From Streptomyces sp. NBC_01351 (GTDB lineage Bacteria > Actinomycetota > Actinomycetes > Streptomycetales > Streptomycetaceae): a DNA stretch of 64,000 nucleotides. How positions within the stretch are numbered: the stretch's first letter is position 1; the number at the start of each line of letters is the position of its first letter. The DNA is taken from contig NZ_CP108356.1 in NCBI RefSeq assembly GCF_036237315.1, positions 868,001 to 932,000 on the forward strand, given 5' to 3'. The position numbers and the translations under genes are program-made. Under the pieces are notes generated by a model, which saw nothing but the letters and a program-made list of their open reading frames with translations, made no database searches and had not been told where the DNA came from. Positions 34,403-43,507 of the stretch are shown piece after piece.

Positions 34403-36034
34403 ATGACCGACGACCCATCACGGCGCAAAGTCCTCAAGAACACCGGGGTGTTGGCAGGCGCCGCACTGCTCTCCGGGGTGGCCGGCGGGCACGCCGCGCA
34501 GGCCGCCGCCCCGCGCACGGCCGACCCCTCACCCGTCGTGGAACTGCCCTCGGGCCGACTGCGCGGGGGCACGGAAGGGGGTCTCGCCGTGTTCAAGGGC
34601 GTGCCCTACGCGGCACCGCCGGTCGGCGCCCTCCGATGGCGGCCGGCCCAGCCGCACCCCGGCTGGCAGGGCACGCGCGACGCGACCGCCTTCGGCCCGA
34701 GCGCCCCGCAGCCCTACCGGGAGGGCGGCGACCAGGTGCTCGGCACCCACGGCTCGCCCCCCTTCGACGAGGACTGCCTCACGCTCAACGTCTGGACCCC
34801 CGGGACCGACGGCGCCAAGCGGCCGGTGATGGTGTGGATCCACGGCGGCGGCTTCATCTCCGGATCCGGCTCGATGCCGGGCTACTCCGGCGAGACCTTC
34901 TCGCGCGACGGCGACCTCGTCGTCGTGACCGTCAACTACCGGCTCGGACCACTGGGTTACCTCTACTTCGGCGAGGACGGCGCCGGGGGGAACTTCTGGC
35001 TCACCGACCAGCTCGCCGCGCTGCGCTGGGTACGGGAGAACATCGCCGCGTTCGGCGGCGACCCCGACGACATCACCCTCGCCGGCCAGTCCGGCGGAGC
35101 GCTGTCGGTCGCGGCGCTGGCCGGCGCCCGACCCAAGGGCCGCCCGCTGTTCCGGCGCGCCATCCTGCAGAGCCCGCCGCTCGGGCTGAAGATCCCCACG
35201 CGGGCCGAATCCCTCGAGCGCACCGCCGCCTACCTGGACATCCTGGGGGCCAGGAACGTGACGGAACTGCGGGCCGTGCCCTGGCCCCGACTGATCGCCG
35301 CCACCTTCGAGATGTTCGGGCGCACCGGGAAGTGGGGCTACTGGTCGACTCCCTTCCTGCCTGTGCTCGACGGGGTCACGCTGGACCGCGACCCCGCCGA
35401 CCTGCTGCTCAGCGGAGCCGGGGCGGACATCGACGTCCTGATCGGCTGGACCAGGGAGGAGGCCAACTTCGCCTTCGCGCTGAGCGCGCCGTACGCCGCC
35501 GCGACCAGGGAGCAGGTGGTCGCCAGGGCGCGGGACACCTTCGGGAACCGGGCGGAGCAGGCGTACACCGCGTACGAAGAGTCCCGGCCGGGTGCCCGCC
35601 CCGTGGACGTACTGATGGACCTGATCACCGACGACCTGTTCCGCATGCCCGCCGTGGCACTGGCCGAACGGCGGGCGGCCCGCGGACGTCCGGTCTGGGC
35701 GTACCAGTTCAACCTTCCGACGCCCGCGCACGGCGGTCAGCTCGCGGCCGCGCACTGCCTGGAGCTGCCGTTCGTGTTCAACAACTTCGACAAGTGGTCG
35801 CAGGCGCCCTTCCTGGCGGGGCTTAACCCCAGGGTCCGTGACGGTCTCGCCTCGACCATGCACACCGCCTGGATCTCCTTCATCCGCACCGGCGACCCCA
35901 ATCACCACCCCATGCCGCGATGGGGTCGCTACGACCAGGACTCCCGCACGACGATGGCCCTCGATTCGGTCACCAGCGCCGTCGGCGACCTCGCCGGCTA
36001 CTGGCGGCGGCTGCACCATCCGGCGGGGCGGTAA
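34403..36034 (+). CDS. Tat-exported type B carboxylesterase
   Basis: The 543-residue protein starts with a twin-arginine signal (SRRKVLKNTGVLAGAALLSGVAG, cut near AQAAA at 36). The type B esterase core has WIHGGGFISGSG (oxyanion hole, 147-150), the nucleophile Ser230 in AGQSGGAL and a C-terminal AAHCLELPFVFNNFD with the catalytic His. The nucleophile elbow is GQSGG where GESAGG is common. A close paralogue without signal peptide lies at 53347-54846. Beside a salicylate pathway, hydrolysis of salicylate or other aromatic esters outside the cell is plausible. Confidence 0.88.
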   Translation: MTDDPSRRKVLKNTGVLAGAALLSGVAGGHAAQAAAPRTADPSPVVELPSGRLRGGTEGGLAVFKGVPYAAPPVGALRWRPAQPHPGWQGTRDATAFGPSAPQPYREGGDQVLGTHGSPPFDEDCLTLNVWTPGTDGAKRPVMVWIHGGGFISGSGSMPGYSGETFSRDGDLVVVTVNYRLGPLGYLYFGEDGAGGNFWLTDQLAALRWVRENIAAFGGDPDDITLAGQSGGALSVAALAGARPKGRPLFRRAILQSPPLGLKIPTRAESLERTAAYLDILGARNVTELRAVPWPRLIAATFEMFGRTGKWGYWSTPFLPVLDGVTLDRDPADLLLSGAGADIDVLIGWTREEANFAFALSAPYAAATREQVVARARDTFGNRAEQAYTAYEESRPGARPVDVLMDLITDDLFRMPAVALAERRAARGRPVWAYQFNLPTPAHGGQLAAAHCLELPFVFNNFDKWSQAPFLAGLNPRVRDGLASTMHTAWISFIRTGDPNHHPMPRWGRYDQDSRTTMALDSVTSAVGDLAGYWRRLHHPAGR

Positions 36035-36064
36035 CCGCTCGCTGCGGTGTCCGGGCCGTGGCCG

Positions 36065-36904
36065 TCAGCCCTCCGGGGTCACCTCGGTCAGGCCGGTGAC
36101 CTCCTGTACGTGCCGCAGGCTCGGGGCGGCGAGCACCTCGTTGAGCTGCTGGAACGTCTGGCGCGCGGCGACCGCGTTCCAGTCGGCGGGGAGCAGCTCG
36201 GCGGGGAGGCCCGGGTCGAGGTAGGGCAGGCGGCGCCACTGGGTGAGCATCGGGACGTAGTGGCGGAACGCCTCGGCGCCGTCGATCTCGCCCTGCTGGG
36301 CGAGATCGACGGCTACGGGGCCGTACGCCTGGGTGAACCCGGCGTACTGCTCCTGGATCGCCGGGAAGTCCCACCACGAGCTGACCGTTCCGGGCAGGTC
36401 GCTGAAGGCCGCGTAATCGGCGGCGAACAGGTGGACGTAGTCGCTGAGCCCCCGCCGGACGAGCATGTCGCGGGCGTCGTCGAGGAGCCGGCCGGGCGCC
36501 AGCCACACCCCCGGGGCGATGTTCCCGAAGCCGAGCCAGGTCAGGCGGGTGCGCAGCTGGTACCGGTACGACCGTTCGGACTCCGGGACGGAGAAGACGG
36601 CCATGGCCCAGCCGTCGCTCAGCTTCGCCGGTTCCAGGCTGCCGAAGATCCGCCGGTCGCCCTCGTCGAAGACGGGTCGTGCGGCCGGGCTGAGCCGGTA
36701 GCCCGTGGCGCCGCGGCGCTCCGGTTCGAGTACGCCCTTCTTCTTGAGCCGGGAGATCGCCGAGCGCGCCGCCGGGCCGTCGACGTCCAGTTCGGACATC
36801 AGGGTGATCAGGTCGGCGACGGAGATCCAGCCGCCGAGGCGTCGCAGGAACGCGCCGTAGACCGTGTTGATCAATGAGCTGGGCCGAATCGGACTGTCCG
36901 CCAT
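36065..36904 (-). CDS. PaaX family transcriptional regulator
   Basis: The 279-residue protein has an N-terminal winged helix (SSLINTVYGAFLRRLGGWISVADLITLMSELDVDGPAARSAISRLKKKGVL) and the PaaX C-terminal region with WAMAVFSVPESERSYRYQLRTRLTWLGFGNIAPGVWLAP. PaaX proteins repress aromatic catabolism genes and respond to aryl-CoA thioesters. Salicylyl-CoA or gentisyl-CoA, made by this island, would be a fitting effector (inference). It lies at the downstream end of the maleate isomerase gene direction, 112 bp after that gene's stop. Confidence 0.88.
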   Translation of the reverse strand: MADSPIRPSSLINTVYGAFLRRLGGWISVADLITLMSELDVDGPAARSAISRLKKKGVLEPERRGATGYRLSPAARPVFDEGDRRIFGSLEPAKLSDGWAMAVFSVPESERSYRYQLRTRLTWLGFGNIAPGVWLAPGRLLDDARDMLVRRGLSDYVHLFAADYAAFSDLPGTVSSWWDFPAIQEQYAGFTQAYGPVAVDLAQQGEIDGAEAFRHYVPMLTQWRRLPYLDPGLPAELLPADWNAVAARQTFQQLNEVLAAPSLRHVQEVTGLTEVTPEG

Positions 36905-37016
36905 GATCGCCTTCCGTCGTATGCGGTCGCGATCCTATCGAGCCGGGCGGGCGAAGTGTCGTCCAGGTGCAGGTCACGGCTCGGCCGGCGGGCAGCGTAC
37001 GGGCGGCGGGCCGCCG

Positions 37017-37820
37017 TCACCCCCCGGCGGGCGACTGCCGCACCGGCGGCGCTTCCGCGTAGGCGCCGGACAGGAGGTGACCGGCTCCTGGGGCCACCGC
37101 AGGGAGGTCCAGAGCACGCAGCATCTGGTGGGCGGTGCAGACGGCGGCCGAGACGACGGGCTTGCCGAGGAGCTGTTCGGCTTCCTCGATGGCGCCCAGG
37201 GACGGCATCTGTACACAGGCGGAGAGCACGACGGCGTCGGCGTCGCTGTGGTTCAGCGCCTTGGCGAGGCCCGGCAGGCGCGCCGGATCGTGCGCGGCGA
37301 CGTCGAGGTTGTTCGGGATCTCCAGGGCCTCGTAGTCGAGCACCTCGATGCCCTCGTGGGTGAGGTAGTCGACGACGGTCTTCGTCAGCGGCCGCATGTA
37401 CGGGGCGATCAGGGCGATCTTCTTCGCCCCCAGGGTGTGCAGTCCGTGGACGAGGGCTCCGGCGCTGGTGACGACGGGGGCGGGGGCGCCGTTCTCGGCG
37501 GTGCGCTGGTGCAGCCGGTCCTGGGCGGTGCGGTGGTATCCGAGTCCCATGCTCATGATGGCGACCAGGCAGGCGTAGCCGAGTACGTCCACGTGCGCGT
37601 CGGAGAGCTCGACGGCGCAGCGGTCGGAGTCGGCGTCCATGGCCCTCAGCTGCTCCGGGGTCACATGGGTCATGCGCATCCGGCTGGAATGGAAGGTGAA
37701 GCGTTCGGGCGCGATGGACTCCCGGGCGCGCAGGATCGCCGGAACCTCGGTCTCCATCGTGACGTTGGAGCTCGGCACGATCTGGCCGATGCGGTAGGTG
37801 CGGTGGGTACGGTCGGGCAC
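37017..37820 (-). CDS. Maleate cis-trans isomerase / Asp-Glu racemase family
   Basis: The 267-residue protein has the two-cysteine active site of the maleate isomerase and arylmalonate decarboxylase family: VPSSNVTMETE near the N-terminus, Cys84 in GYACLVAIMS and Cys202 in LSACVQMPSLG. It would convert maleate to fumarate. Next to a fumarylacetoacetase-family hydrolase and gentisate dioxygenase, this suggests that maleylpyruvate is cleaved directly to maleate and pyruvate, then isomerised. The GTG start has an AGGAG site and follows the hydrolase gene direction by 9 bp. Confidence 0.82.
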   Translation of the reverse strand: MPDRTHRTYRIGQIVPSSNVTMETEVPAILRARESIAPERFTFHSSRMRMTHVTPEQLRAMDADSDRCAVELSDAHVDVLGYACLVAIMSMGLGYHRTAQDRLHQRTAENGAPAPVVTSAGALVHGLHTLGAKKIALIAPYMRPLTKTVVDYLTHEGIEVLDYEALEIPNNLDVAAHDPARLPGLAKALNHSDADAVVLSACVQMPSLGAIEEAEQLLGKPVVSAAVCTAHQMLRALDLPAVAPGAGHLLSGAYAEAPPVRQSPAGG

Positions 37821-37829
37821 GGTCGCTCC

Positions 37830-38735
37830 TCAGCGGGCGTCGACGACGGGGTTGGTCAGGGTGCCGATGCCTTCGACGGTGGCCTCGACGGTGTCGCCGG
37901 GGTGCAGGAACTCCGGCGGGACCATGCCCGCTCCGACTCCGGCGGGCGATCCGGTGGCGATGACGTCACCGGGTTCGAGGGTGACGCCGGAGGAGATGTC
38001 GGCGATGAGGCGGGCGATGGGGAAGAGCATGTGGCGGGTGTTCGACTTCTGCTTGGTGACACCGTTGACGCGCAGCGACAGGTCGAGGTCCATCGGGTCC
38101 GCGATGTCTTCGGCCGTGACCACCGCGGGGCCGAAGGGGGCGTAGGAGTCCTGGCCCTTGGAGAAGAACCACTGGCCGGAGCGGCGCTGGTCGCGGGCGC
38201 TGATGTCGTTGACGATGCTGTAGCCGAAGATGTGGTCGTACGCGTCCTCCTCGCTCACGCGGAACGCCGTGCGGCCGATGACGACGGCGAGTTCGCACTC
38301 CCAGTCCAGCTGGGCGGTGAGATCGGCGTTGTGCAGGATCGGCTGCCCGGGGCCGGTGACGGCGGTGGCGGGCTTGCTGAAGAGCACCGGGCGCGAGGGC
38401 CGTTCCTTGTCGGTGTCCAGGCTGCGGCTGGACTCCTCCACGTGCTCGACGTAGTTCAGTCCGACGCCGATGATCTTGCCGGGGCGCAGGGGGGCGCGCA
38501 GTGACACCTCGTCGATCCGGTGCACGGTCTCGGCCGGCCAGGCTGCCGGGCCGTCGGCCAGCAGGCGGCGCGCCGCGTCCTGTGCGGGGGCACCCGCCCG
38601 GATGAACGACAGGAGGTCCAGCGGGAGTTCGACGCCGGCCCGGCTCGCCAGGGTGGCGAGGTCGACCACGAGGTCGTCGACCTGGGCTCCGAGCCGGAGG
38701 GTCGCATCGTTGAGGGTGTAGGTGACCAGCCGCAT
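37830..38735 (-). CDS. Fumarylacetoacetate hydrolase family protein (maleyl-/fumarylpyruvate hydrolase)
   Basis: The 301-residue protein has the FAH-family core: KIIGVGLNYVEHVEESS, metal-binding WECELAVVIGR, FGYSIVNDISARDQ and TLEPGDVIATGSPAGVG. It hydrolyses acylpyruvates. Downstream of gentisate cleavage its natural substrate should be maleylpyruvate, since no maleylpyruvate isomerase gene is present and a maleate isomerase is. It lies 105 bp after gentisate dioxygenase; the gap holds a large hairpin. Confidence 0.85.
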   Translation of the reverse strand: MRLVTYTLNDATLRLGAQVDDLVVDLATLASRAGVELPLDLLSFIRAGAPAQDAARRLLADGPAAWPAETVHRIDEVSLRAPLRPGKIIGVGLNYVEHVEESSRSLDTDKERPSRPVLFSKPATAVTGPGQPILHNADLTAQLDWECELAVVIGRTAFRVSEEDAYDHIFGYSIVNDISARDQRRSGQWFFSKGQDSYAPFGPAVVTAEDIADPMDLDLSLRVNGVTKQKSNTRHMLFPIARLIADISSGVTLEPGDVIATGSPAGVGAGMVPPEFLHPGDTVEATVEGIGTLTNPVVDAR

Positions 38736-38781
38736 GAGGGGTGCTCCTTGCGTGTGAACGAGTAAGGGGGACGACGGGGGT

Positions 38782-38836
38782 GCTCCGCCGCGCCGGTGCC
38801 GGTGTCAGGGCCGGCGCGGCTCCGGCGCGGCGGAGC
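38782..38836 (-). promoter_or_regulatory. Large GC-rich hairpin with alternative arms, inside the catabolic operon
   Basis: GCTCCGCCGCGCCGG (38782-38796) pairs perfectly over 15 bp with CCGGCGCGGCGGAGC (38822-38836). The inner 10 bases can instead pair with an identical CCGGCGCGGC at 38811-38820. The structure lies between the gentisate dioxygenase stop and the next start, so it may act as an attenuator, partial terminator or mRNA-stability element. Confidence 0.65.
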
Positions 38837-38839
38837 GGC

Positions 38840-39952
38840 TCAGGCGGTGGGCTGGTGCCCGCCGTTGTCGGTGTACGCCTCTTCCCGGAAGAAGCTCAGT
38901 GAGCGCATCACGGGGAAGTCGTTGAAGGAGAAGAGGCAGGCGTCCTCGGACCGGTCGAGGTTCTCGTGCTCGTGCCAGGCCCAGGAGGGGACGCAGAAGA
39001 TGTCGCCCTGCTTCCACTCGAAGCGCTGCCCGGCGATCACCGAGACGCCGTGTCCCTTGGCCGCGGTGTAGATGACCGAGCCGGTGTGGCGGTGGGCGCG
39101 GGTGGCCTGGCCGGGGCGCAGGAGCTGCATGTGGGCGCTCATGGTGGGCATGACGGAGCCGCCGGTGAGCGGGTTGGTGTATTCGGCGATGACCCCGTCG
39201 TACGGGGAGCCCTCCGTGGCCTTGGCCAGGTTGCGCAGCGCTTCGTACGTGGGCTCCCACGGGAAGGCGAGCAGCGGCGAGTAGGGCCGGGTCCACTTCT
39301 CCATGCCGTACGGCAGCAGGTTGCCGCCGTAGCTGAGGACGGAGGAGTTGATCACCTTGCCGGGGGTTTGGTACAGCTCGGGGTGGACCTCGTAGAAACC
39401 GGCGTCCAGCGCGTTGACCAGGGGGATGTCCAGGCCGTCCTGCCAGATCACGGGGACGTCCTCGGATTCGTTGCCGTGCTCGTGCCAGGTCCCGTTCGGC
39501 GTGATGGCGAAGTCGCCCGGCGCCACGCGCAGCTTCTGACCGTCCACGATGGTCCAGGCGCCGGTCCCCTCGTGCACGAAGCGCAGGGCGGCCGCCTGGT
39601 GGCGGTGGGCGGTCATGGCCTCGCCCGGCCCCATGATCTGCAGGCCCGTGTAGAGGAGGCCCACGGCGGCGCTGACGTCCTTGCGGCCGGGGTTGACGAG
39701 CATGACCACGCGGCGGCCGGCGTCGTCGGCCTTCACGAGCGGCAGGGCCTTGTGGACGAGCGGTCGGAGCTGGTCGTAACGCCACAGCACCGGGACGGAC
39801 TTGGGCTGCGGGTACCAGGGCTCGATGTCGTTGGCGACGGTCCACAGGGCGCCGGCGTCGAGTTCGGCGAGTTCTCCGTAGTACTCGGTGAGTTCGGGGC
39901 TTGTCGATACCCGGGCGCGGCCCAGCCGGCTGTCGTCGTGCTCGGTGGTCAT
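38840..39952 (-). CDS. sdgD: Gentisate 1,2-dioxygenase
   Basis: The 370-residue protein has two cupin domains. The first, about 110-190, contains HRHQAAALRFVHEGTGAWTIVDGQKL and TWHEHGNE; the second, about 280-350, contains HRHTGSVIYTAAKG and WAWHEHENLD. The first cupin's His-x-His and distal His bind the catalytic Fe(II). The enzyme cleaves gentisate to maleylpyruvate. Context matches the salicylate pathway of Streptomyces sp. WA46 (sdg genes, from memory). The ATG overlaps the nitrilase stop (ATGA). Confidence 0.92.
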   Translation of the reverse strand: MTTEHDDSRLGRARVSTSPELTEYYGELAELDAGALWTVANDIEPWYPQPKSVPVLWRYDQLRPLVHKALPLVKADDAGRRVVMLVNPGRKDVSAAVGLLYTGLQIMGPGEAMTAHRHQAAALRFVHEGTGAWTIVDGQKLRVAPGDFAITPNGTWHEHGNESEDVPVIWQDGLDIPLVNALDAGFYEVHPELYQTPGKVINSSVLSYGGNLLPYGMEKWTRPYSPLLAFPWEPTYEALRNLAKATEGSPYDGVIAEYTNPLTGGSVMPTMSAHMQLLRPGQATRAHRHTGSVIYTAAKGHGVSVIAGQRFEWKQGDIFCVPSWAWHEHENLDRSEDACLFSFNDFPVMRSLSFFREEAYTDNGGHQPTA

Positions 39953-41004
39953 GAATCCTCCTTGATCGGGCCCGCCGTCTCGGTGAAGCGCGGTTCGGTG
40001 AAGTGCGGTTCGGTGAAGTGCGGTGCGATGACGCCCGCGGGATCGGTCGCGAAGGTCACCGGGGTACGGGGACGGTTGTCGACGTGCAGCTGGAAGACGT
40101 CGAAGCGGTTGTAGTGGCCGACGATGTCGTGCATCTGCTTCGGCTGGATGCAGCGGGCGAGGTCGATCTCGGCATAGACGATGCCCTCGTCGTCGACGAG
40201 CGGTTCGGTGACCGGGCGGCCGTCGGGGCCGAAGATCCCGGACAGGGCGCTGCGGGGTCGGGTGAACAGCTTCCGCAGCTCCTCGTCGTCACCGGCGAGG
40301 GTGTCGACGATCTCCGCGGAGACGGTGGAGCAGGCGACGACCGAGAAGACCTTGCCCTCGAAGCTGTGGGCGGCGGTCCGGACGGCGATCGCGTCGGCCA
40401 TGTCGTAGTCGGCGGGGGCCACCGGCAGGGCGATGTAGCAGGACGCGTGGACCAGTTCGCCCTGGGCGAGGAGGGTGAAGCGGGCGAGGGTGTTGGTGTT
40501 CTCGCCGCAGGCGAGCGCGCCGAGCGGCCCGATGGGCGTCTGGTGGACCTTGAGCGAACTGCCGTCGCCGCCGGTCCACGTGAGCTTCTCGGCCCAGGTG
40601 GGCACCAACTTGCGGTGCACCCCGAGGAGTTCCCCGTCGGAGCCGATGGTGAGCAGGGTGTTGTAGAGGACGCCGAGGCTGTGCGGACCGCGCTCGTTGA
40701 CCCCGATGACGAGGACGACCCCGTACTGGCGGGCCGCCGCGCGCAGTCGGTCGACGTGGGGGCCGGGGACATCGATGGCCGAGCGGTAGAGGCGCTCGAA
40801 CCAGGGCGAGCCCTGGACCGGGTTCATCGTCCAGTTCCAGTACGGGTATCCGGGGACGAACACCTCGGGGAACACGATGAGTTCGGCACCGTGGGACGCC
40901 GCCTCGGCGATGAGTCCGATCGCCTTGTCGACGGTGGCCGCGGCGTCCAGGTACACGGGGGCCGCCTGCACGGCGGCGGCGGTGAAGCGTGGCAGATTGT
41001 CCAT
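39949..41004 (-). CDS. Nitrilase, aliphatic/aryl nitrilase branch
   Basis: The 351-residue protein has the catalytic triad of the nitrilase superfamily: Glu47 in LIVFPEVFVPGYPYW, Lys132 in VHRKLVPTW and Cys166 in LACGENTN. CGEN, rather than the CWE pattern of many plant nitrilases, and PGYPYW fit bacterial nitrilases that convert nitriles to acids. Its place between the gentisate and salicylyl-CoA enzymes suggests that a hydroxybenzonitrile may be a substrate feeding the pathway (inference). The C-terminus contains HFTEP repeats encoded by a 15-bp DNA repeat. Confidence 0.88.
   Translation of the reverse strand: MDNLPRFTAAAVQAAPVYLDAAATVDKAIGLIAEAASHGAELIVFPEVFVPGYPYWNWTMNPVQGSPWFERLYRSAIDVPGPHVDRLRAAARQYGVVLVIGVNERGPHSLGVLYNTLLTIGSDGELLGVHRKLVPTWAEKLTWTGGDGSSLKVHQTPIGPLGALACGENTNTLARFTLLAQGELVHASCYIALPVAPADYDMADAIAVRTAAHSFEGKVFSVVACSTVSAEIVDTLAGDDEELRKLFTRPRSALSGIFGPDGRPVTEPLVDDEGIVYAEIDLARCIQPKQMHDIVGHYNRFDVFQLHVDNRPRTPVTFATDPAGVIAPHFTEPHFTEPRFTETAGPIKEDS
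39980..40021 (-). repeat. 15-bp tandem repeat in the nitrilase C-terminus
   Basis: Two identical 15-bp units (39992-40006 and 40007-40021) and a partial third encode HFTEP-HFTEP-RFTE in the tail outside the nitrilase fold. Confidence 0.85.
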
Positions 41005-41016
41005 CGGATCTCCAGG

Positions 41017-43413
41017 TCAGCGGGCGGCCGCGGCAGCGGCGGCCGGGATGTGCGGAACCCAGCGCTGGTGCACGGGCGGCGAAGGCTCGCGCAACAGCTG
41101 GAGGCGGGGCGGGATGCGGTCGGTGCGGGCCCCTGGAGGCCGGCCGCTGGCCGCCCGCCAGGAGGCCGGCCAGGGCGCCGCGGGACCGCTGTAGCCCTGG
41201 GCGGCCGCGGCGTGCAGGGTCCACAGGGGGTCGTGCAGGTGTGCACGGCCGACCGCACACAGGTCGGCCCGGCCGGCCAGGATGATCGAGTTCACGTCGT
41301 CGTAGGTGGAGATCGCGCCGACGGCGATGGTGGGCACCCCGGTGGCGTTGCGGATCAGGTCGGCGTACGGGGTCTGGTAACTGCGTCCGTACCGGGGCCG
41401 CTCGTACGCGACGACCTCGCCGGTGGAGACGTCGACCGCGTCGGCGCCGGCCTCGGCCAGCGCGCGGGCGATCTCCACCACGTCGGCCTCGCTGGTGCCG
41501 CCTTCGGCCCAGTCCTCGGCGGATATGCGGACCACGAGTGCCTTGCCCTCGGGCCAGACGGCGCGCACCGCGCGCAGCACCTCCAGGGGGAAGCGCAGCC
41601 GGCCGGTGAGATCCCCGCCGTAGCCGTCCGTCCGCACATTGGTCAGCGGGGAGAGAAAGCCGGACATCAAGTGTCCGTGGCCGTACTGCAGTTCCAGGGC
41701 GTCGAATCCCGCGCGATGGGCGCGTTCGGCCGCGGCGACGAAATCGCGTGCGATGTCGTCCATGTCCTCGCGGGCCGCTTCGCGCGGGATGCCGGCGTAT
41801 TCGTTCCAGGCCAGCGGGGAGGCGGCGACCAGCGGCCACCCCTCGCGGCCGAGCGGCGCGGCCCTGCCGTCCGGGCGGGGCACCCCGGTCGCGGCGCGGC
41901 GGCCGGCGTGGGTGAGCTGGACGCCCAGGCAGGTGTCCGACTGACCGTGCACGAAGTCGGTGATGCGCCGCCAGGCCGCCTCCTGCTCGTCCGTGTACAG
42001 GCCGGGGCAGCCGGGGGTGGCCCGGCCGTCGGCGCTCACCGCCGTCATTCCGGCGAAGACCAGGGCGGCGCCGCCCAGTGCCTGAGTGCTCAGGTGGACG
42101 AGTTCGAAGTCACCGGGGACCCCCTCCCGCGCCGTGTACAGGGCGGTGGGAGGTACGACGACGCGGTTGCGCAGGTGCAGGCCGCCCAGTCGCAGCGGGC
42201 GGAACATCGGCGGGACGGCGGCGGCGCCACGGGGCCCGGCGGCCGCCGGCCCGCTCGTGCCGGCGTGCCAGGAGTCGACCGCGGTGGTGAACCCGTCGTC
42301 CCGTACGCGCAGGTTGTCGTAGGTGACACGGCGGCTGCGGGTGAGGAGGTTGAAGGCGAACTGCCGGGGCTCCTGAGCCGTGTAGCGTCCGACGTTCTCG
42401 AACCATTCGAGGCTCGCCTGGGCGGCGCGCTGGGTGGATTCGACGACCGGCCGGCGTTCGCTCTCGTAGGCGGCGAGCGCCGAGGGCACGTCGCGGTGTT
42501 CGTGCAGGCACGCGACCAGGGCGAGCGAGTCCTCCATGGCGAGCTTGGTGCCGGAGCCGATGGAGAAGTGGGCGGTGTGGGCGGCGTCGCCGAGCAGCAC
42601 GACGTTCCCGTGGCGCCACGAGGCATTGCGGACGGTCGTGAAACGGATCCACTTCGAGGCGTTGGGGATCAGGCGGTGGCCGTCGAGGTGGTCGGCCAGG
42701 ATCTCCTCGCACAGGCGGACGCTCGCCTCGTCGCTCTCGCCCCGCGCGAACTCCCCGGCGGCGAAGGCTTCGAAGCCCGCCCGCCGCCAGTCGTCCTCCG
42801 CCATCTCCACGATGAAGGTGCTGCGCTTGTCGTCGTACGGGTAGGCGTGGACCTGGACGCTGCCGAAGTCCCGCTTCTCCACGATGAAGGTGAACGCCTC
42901 GAAGACGCGGTCCGTGGACAGCCACATGTAGCGGCAGTTGCGCTCGTCCAGGTCCGGCCGGAAGGTCTCGGCGTACGTCTCGCGAGCCGTGGAGCGGATT
43001 CCGTCCGCCGCGACCACCAGGTCGTAGTCGGCGGAGAGTTCCTCGACGGGCGGTGCCTGCGTGCCGTAGTGGACGTCCACGCCGAGCTCCTCGCAACGCT
43101 GCTGCAGGATCTCCCGGAGCCGGTTCCGGTCCAGGGCGGCGAAGCCGTGACCACCGGATACGTGGACCTCGCCGTCGTAGCGGACATCGATGTCGCTCCA
43201 CCGGGCGAAGTCCGCGGACATGGCGGCGAACACCGCGGGATCGGCCTGCGCGATGCCGTCCAGCGTCTCGTCGGAGAAGACGACGCCGAAGCCGAAGGCG
43301 TCGTCGCGGGCGTTGCGCTCCCAGACCGTGATCTCCCACTCCGGGGAGAGCTGCTGGGCCAGTGCTGCGAAGTACAGCCCGCCGGGCCCCCCTCCGATGA
43401 CTGCTACACGCAC
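41017..43413 (-). CDS. sdgC: Bifunctional salicylyl-CoA 5-hydroxylase (FAD monooxygenase fused to old-yellow-enzyme domain)
   Basis: The 798-residue protein joins an FAD monooxygenase (about 1-380: RVAVIGGGPGGLYFAALAQ, VVAADGIRST and LLGDAAHTAHFSIGSGTKLAMEDS) to an FMN-binding old-yellow-enzyme domain (about 395-750: FRPLRLGGLHLRNRVVVPPTA, VQLTHAGRRA, ALELQYGHGHLMSGFLSP). This fusion is the salicylyl-CoA 5-hydroxylase / 2-aminobenzoyl-CoA monooxygenase type. It would hydroxylate salicylyl-CoA to gentisyl-CoA. A GTG at 43413 preceded by AGGAGG is a far better start than the upstream TTG at 43440. Anthranilyl-CoA is an alternative substrate, but the gentisate dioxygenase favours salicylate. Confidence 0.9.
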   Translation of the reverse strand: MRVAVIGGGPGGLYFAALAQQLSPEWEITVWERNARDDAFGFGVVFSDETLDGIAQADPAVFAAMSADFARWSDIDVRYDGEVHVSGGHGFAALDRNRLREILQQRCEELGVDVHYGTQAPPVEELSADYDLVVAADGIRSTARETYAETFRPDLDERNCRYMWLSTDRVFEAFTFIVEKRDFGSVQVHAYPYDDKRSTFIVEMAEDDWRRAGFEAFAAGEFARGESDEASVRLCEEILADHLDGHRLIPNASKWIRFTTVRNASWRHGNVVLLGDAAHTAHFSIGSGTKLAMEDSLALVACLHEHRDVPSALAAYESERRPVVESTQRAAQASLEWFENVGRYTAQEPRQFAFNLLTRSRRVTYDNLRVRDDGFTTAVDSWHAGTSGPAAAGPRGAAAVPPMFRPLRLGGLHLRNRVVVPPTALYTAREGVPGDFELVHLSTQALGGAALVFAGMTAVSADGRATPGCPGLYTDEQEAAWRRITDFVHGQSDTCLGVQLTHAGRRAATGVPRPDGRAAPLGREGWPLVAASPLAWNEYAGIPREAAREDMDDIARDFVAAAERAHRAGFDALELQYGHGHLMSGFLSPLTNVRTDGYGGDLTGRLRFPLEVLRAVRAVWPEGKALVVRISAEDWAEGGTSEADVVEIARALAEAGADAVDVSTGEVVAYERPRYGRSYQTPYADLIRNATGVPTIAVGAISTYDDVNSIILAGRADLCAVGRAHLHDPLWTLHAAAAQGYSGPAAPWPASWRAASGRPPGARTDRIPPRLQLLREPSPPVHQRWVPHIPAAAAAAAR

Positions 43414-43457
43414 GGTGTTCCTCCTAGTGGTTCCGGACAACAGAATATGTTGCCCAT

Positions 43458-43478
43458 TTGGCGATCGTCAAGAATTCG
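43458..43478 (-). promoter_or_regulatory. Conserved promoter element before sdgC-like gene
   Basis: On the + strand this reads TTGGCGATCGTCAAGAATTCG, written here as TTGGCGATCG then TCAAGAATTCG. It matches the element at 45655-45675 in about 17 of 21 positions. On the minus strand it supplies a TTGACG -35; 16 bp further CATATT fits a -10. An inverted repeat CAACA-GAATA-TGTTG lies at 43438-43452, across the -10 region. Confidence 0.5.
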
Positions 43479-43507
43479 ACACATTCTTGCGATGTGGGCG
43501 CCACGGT

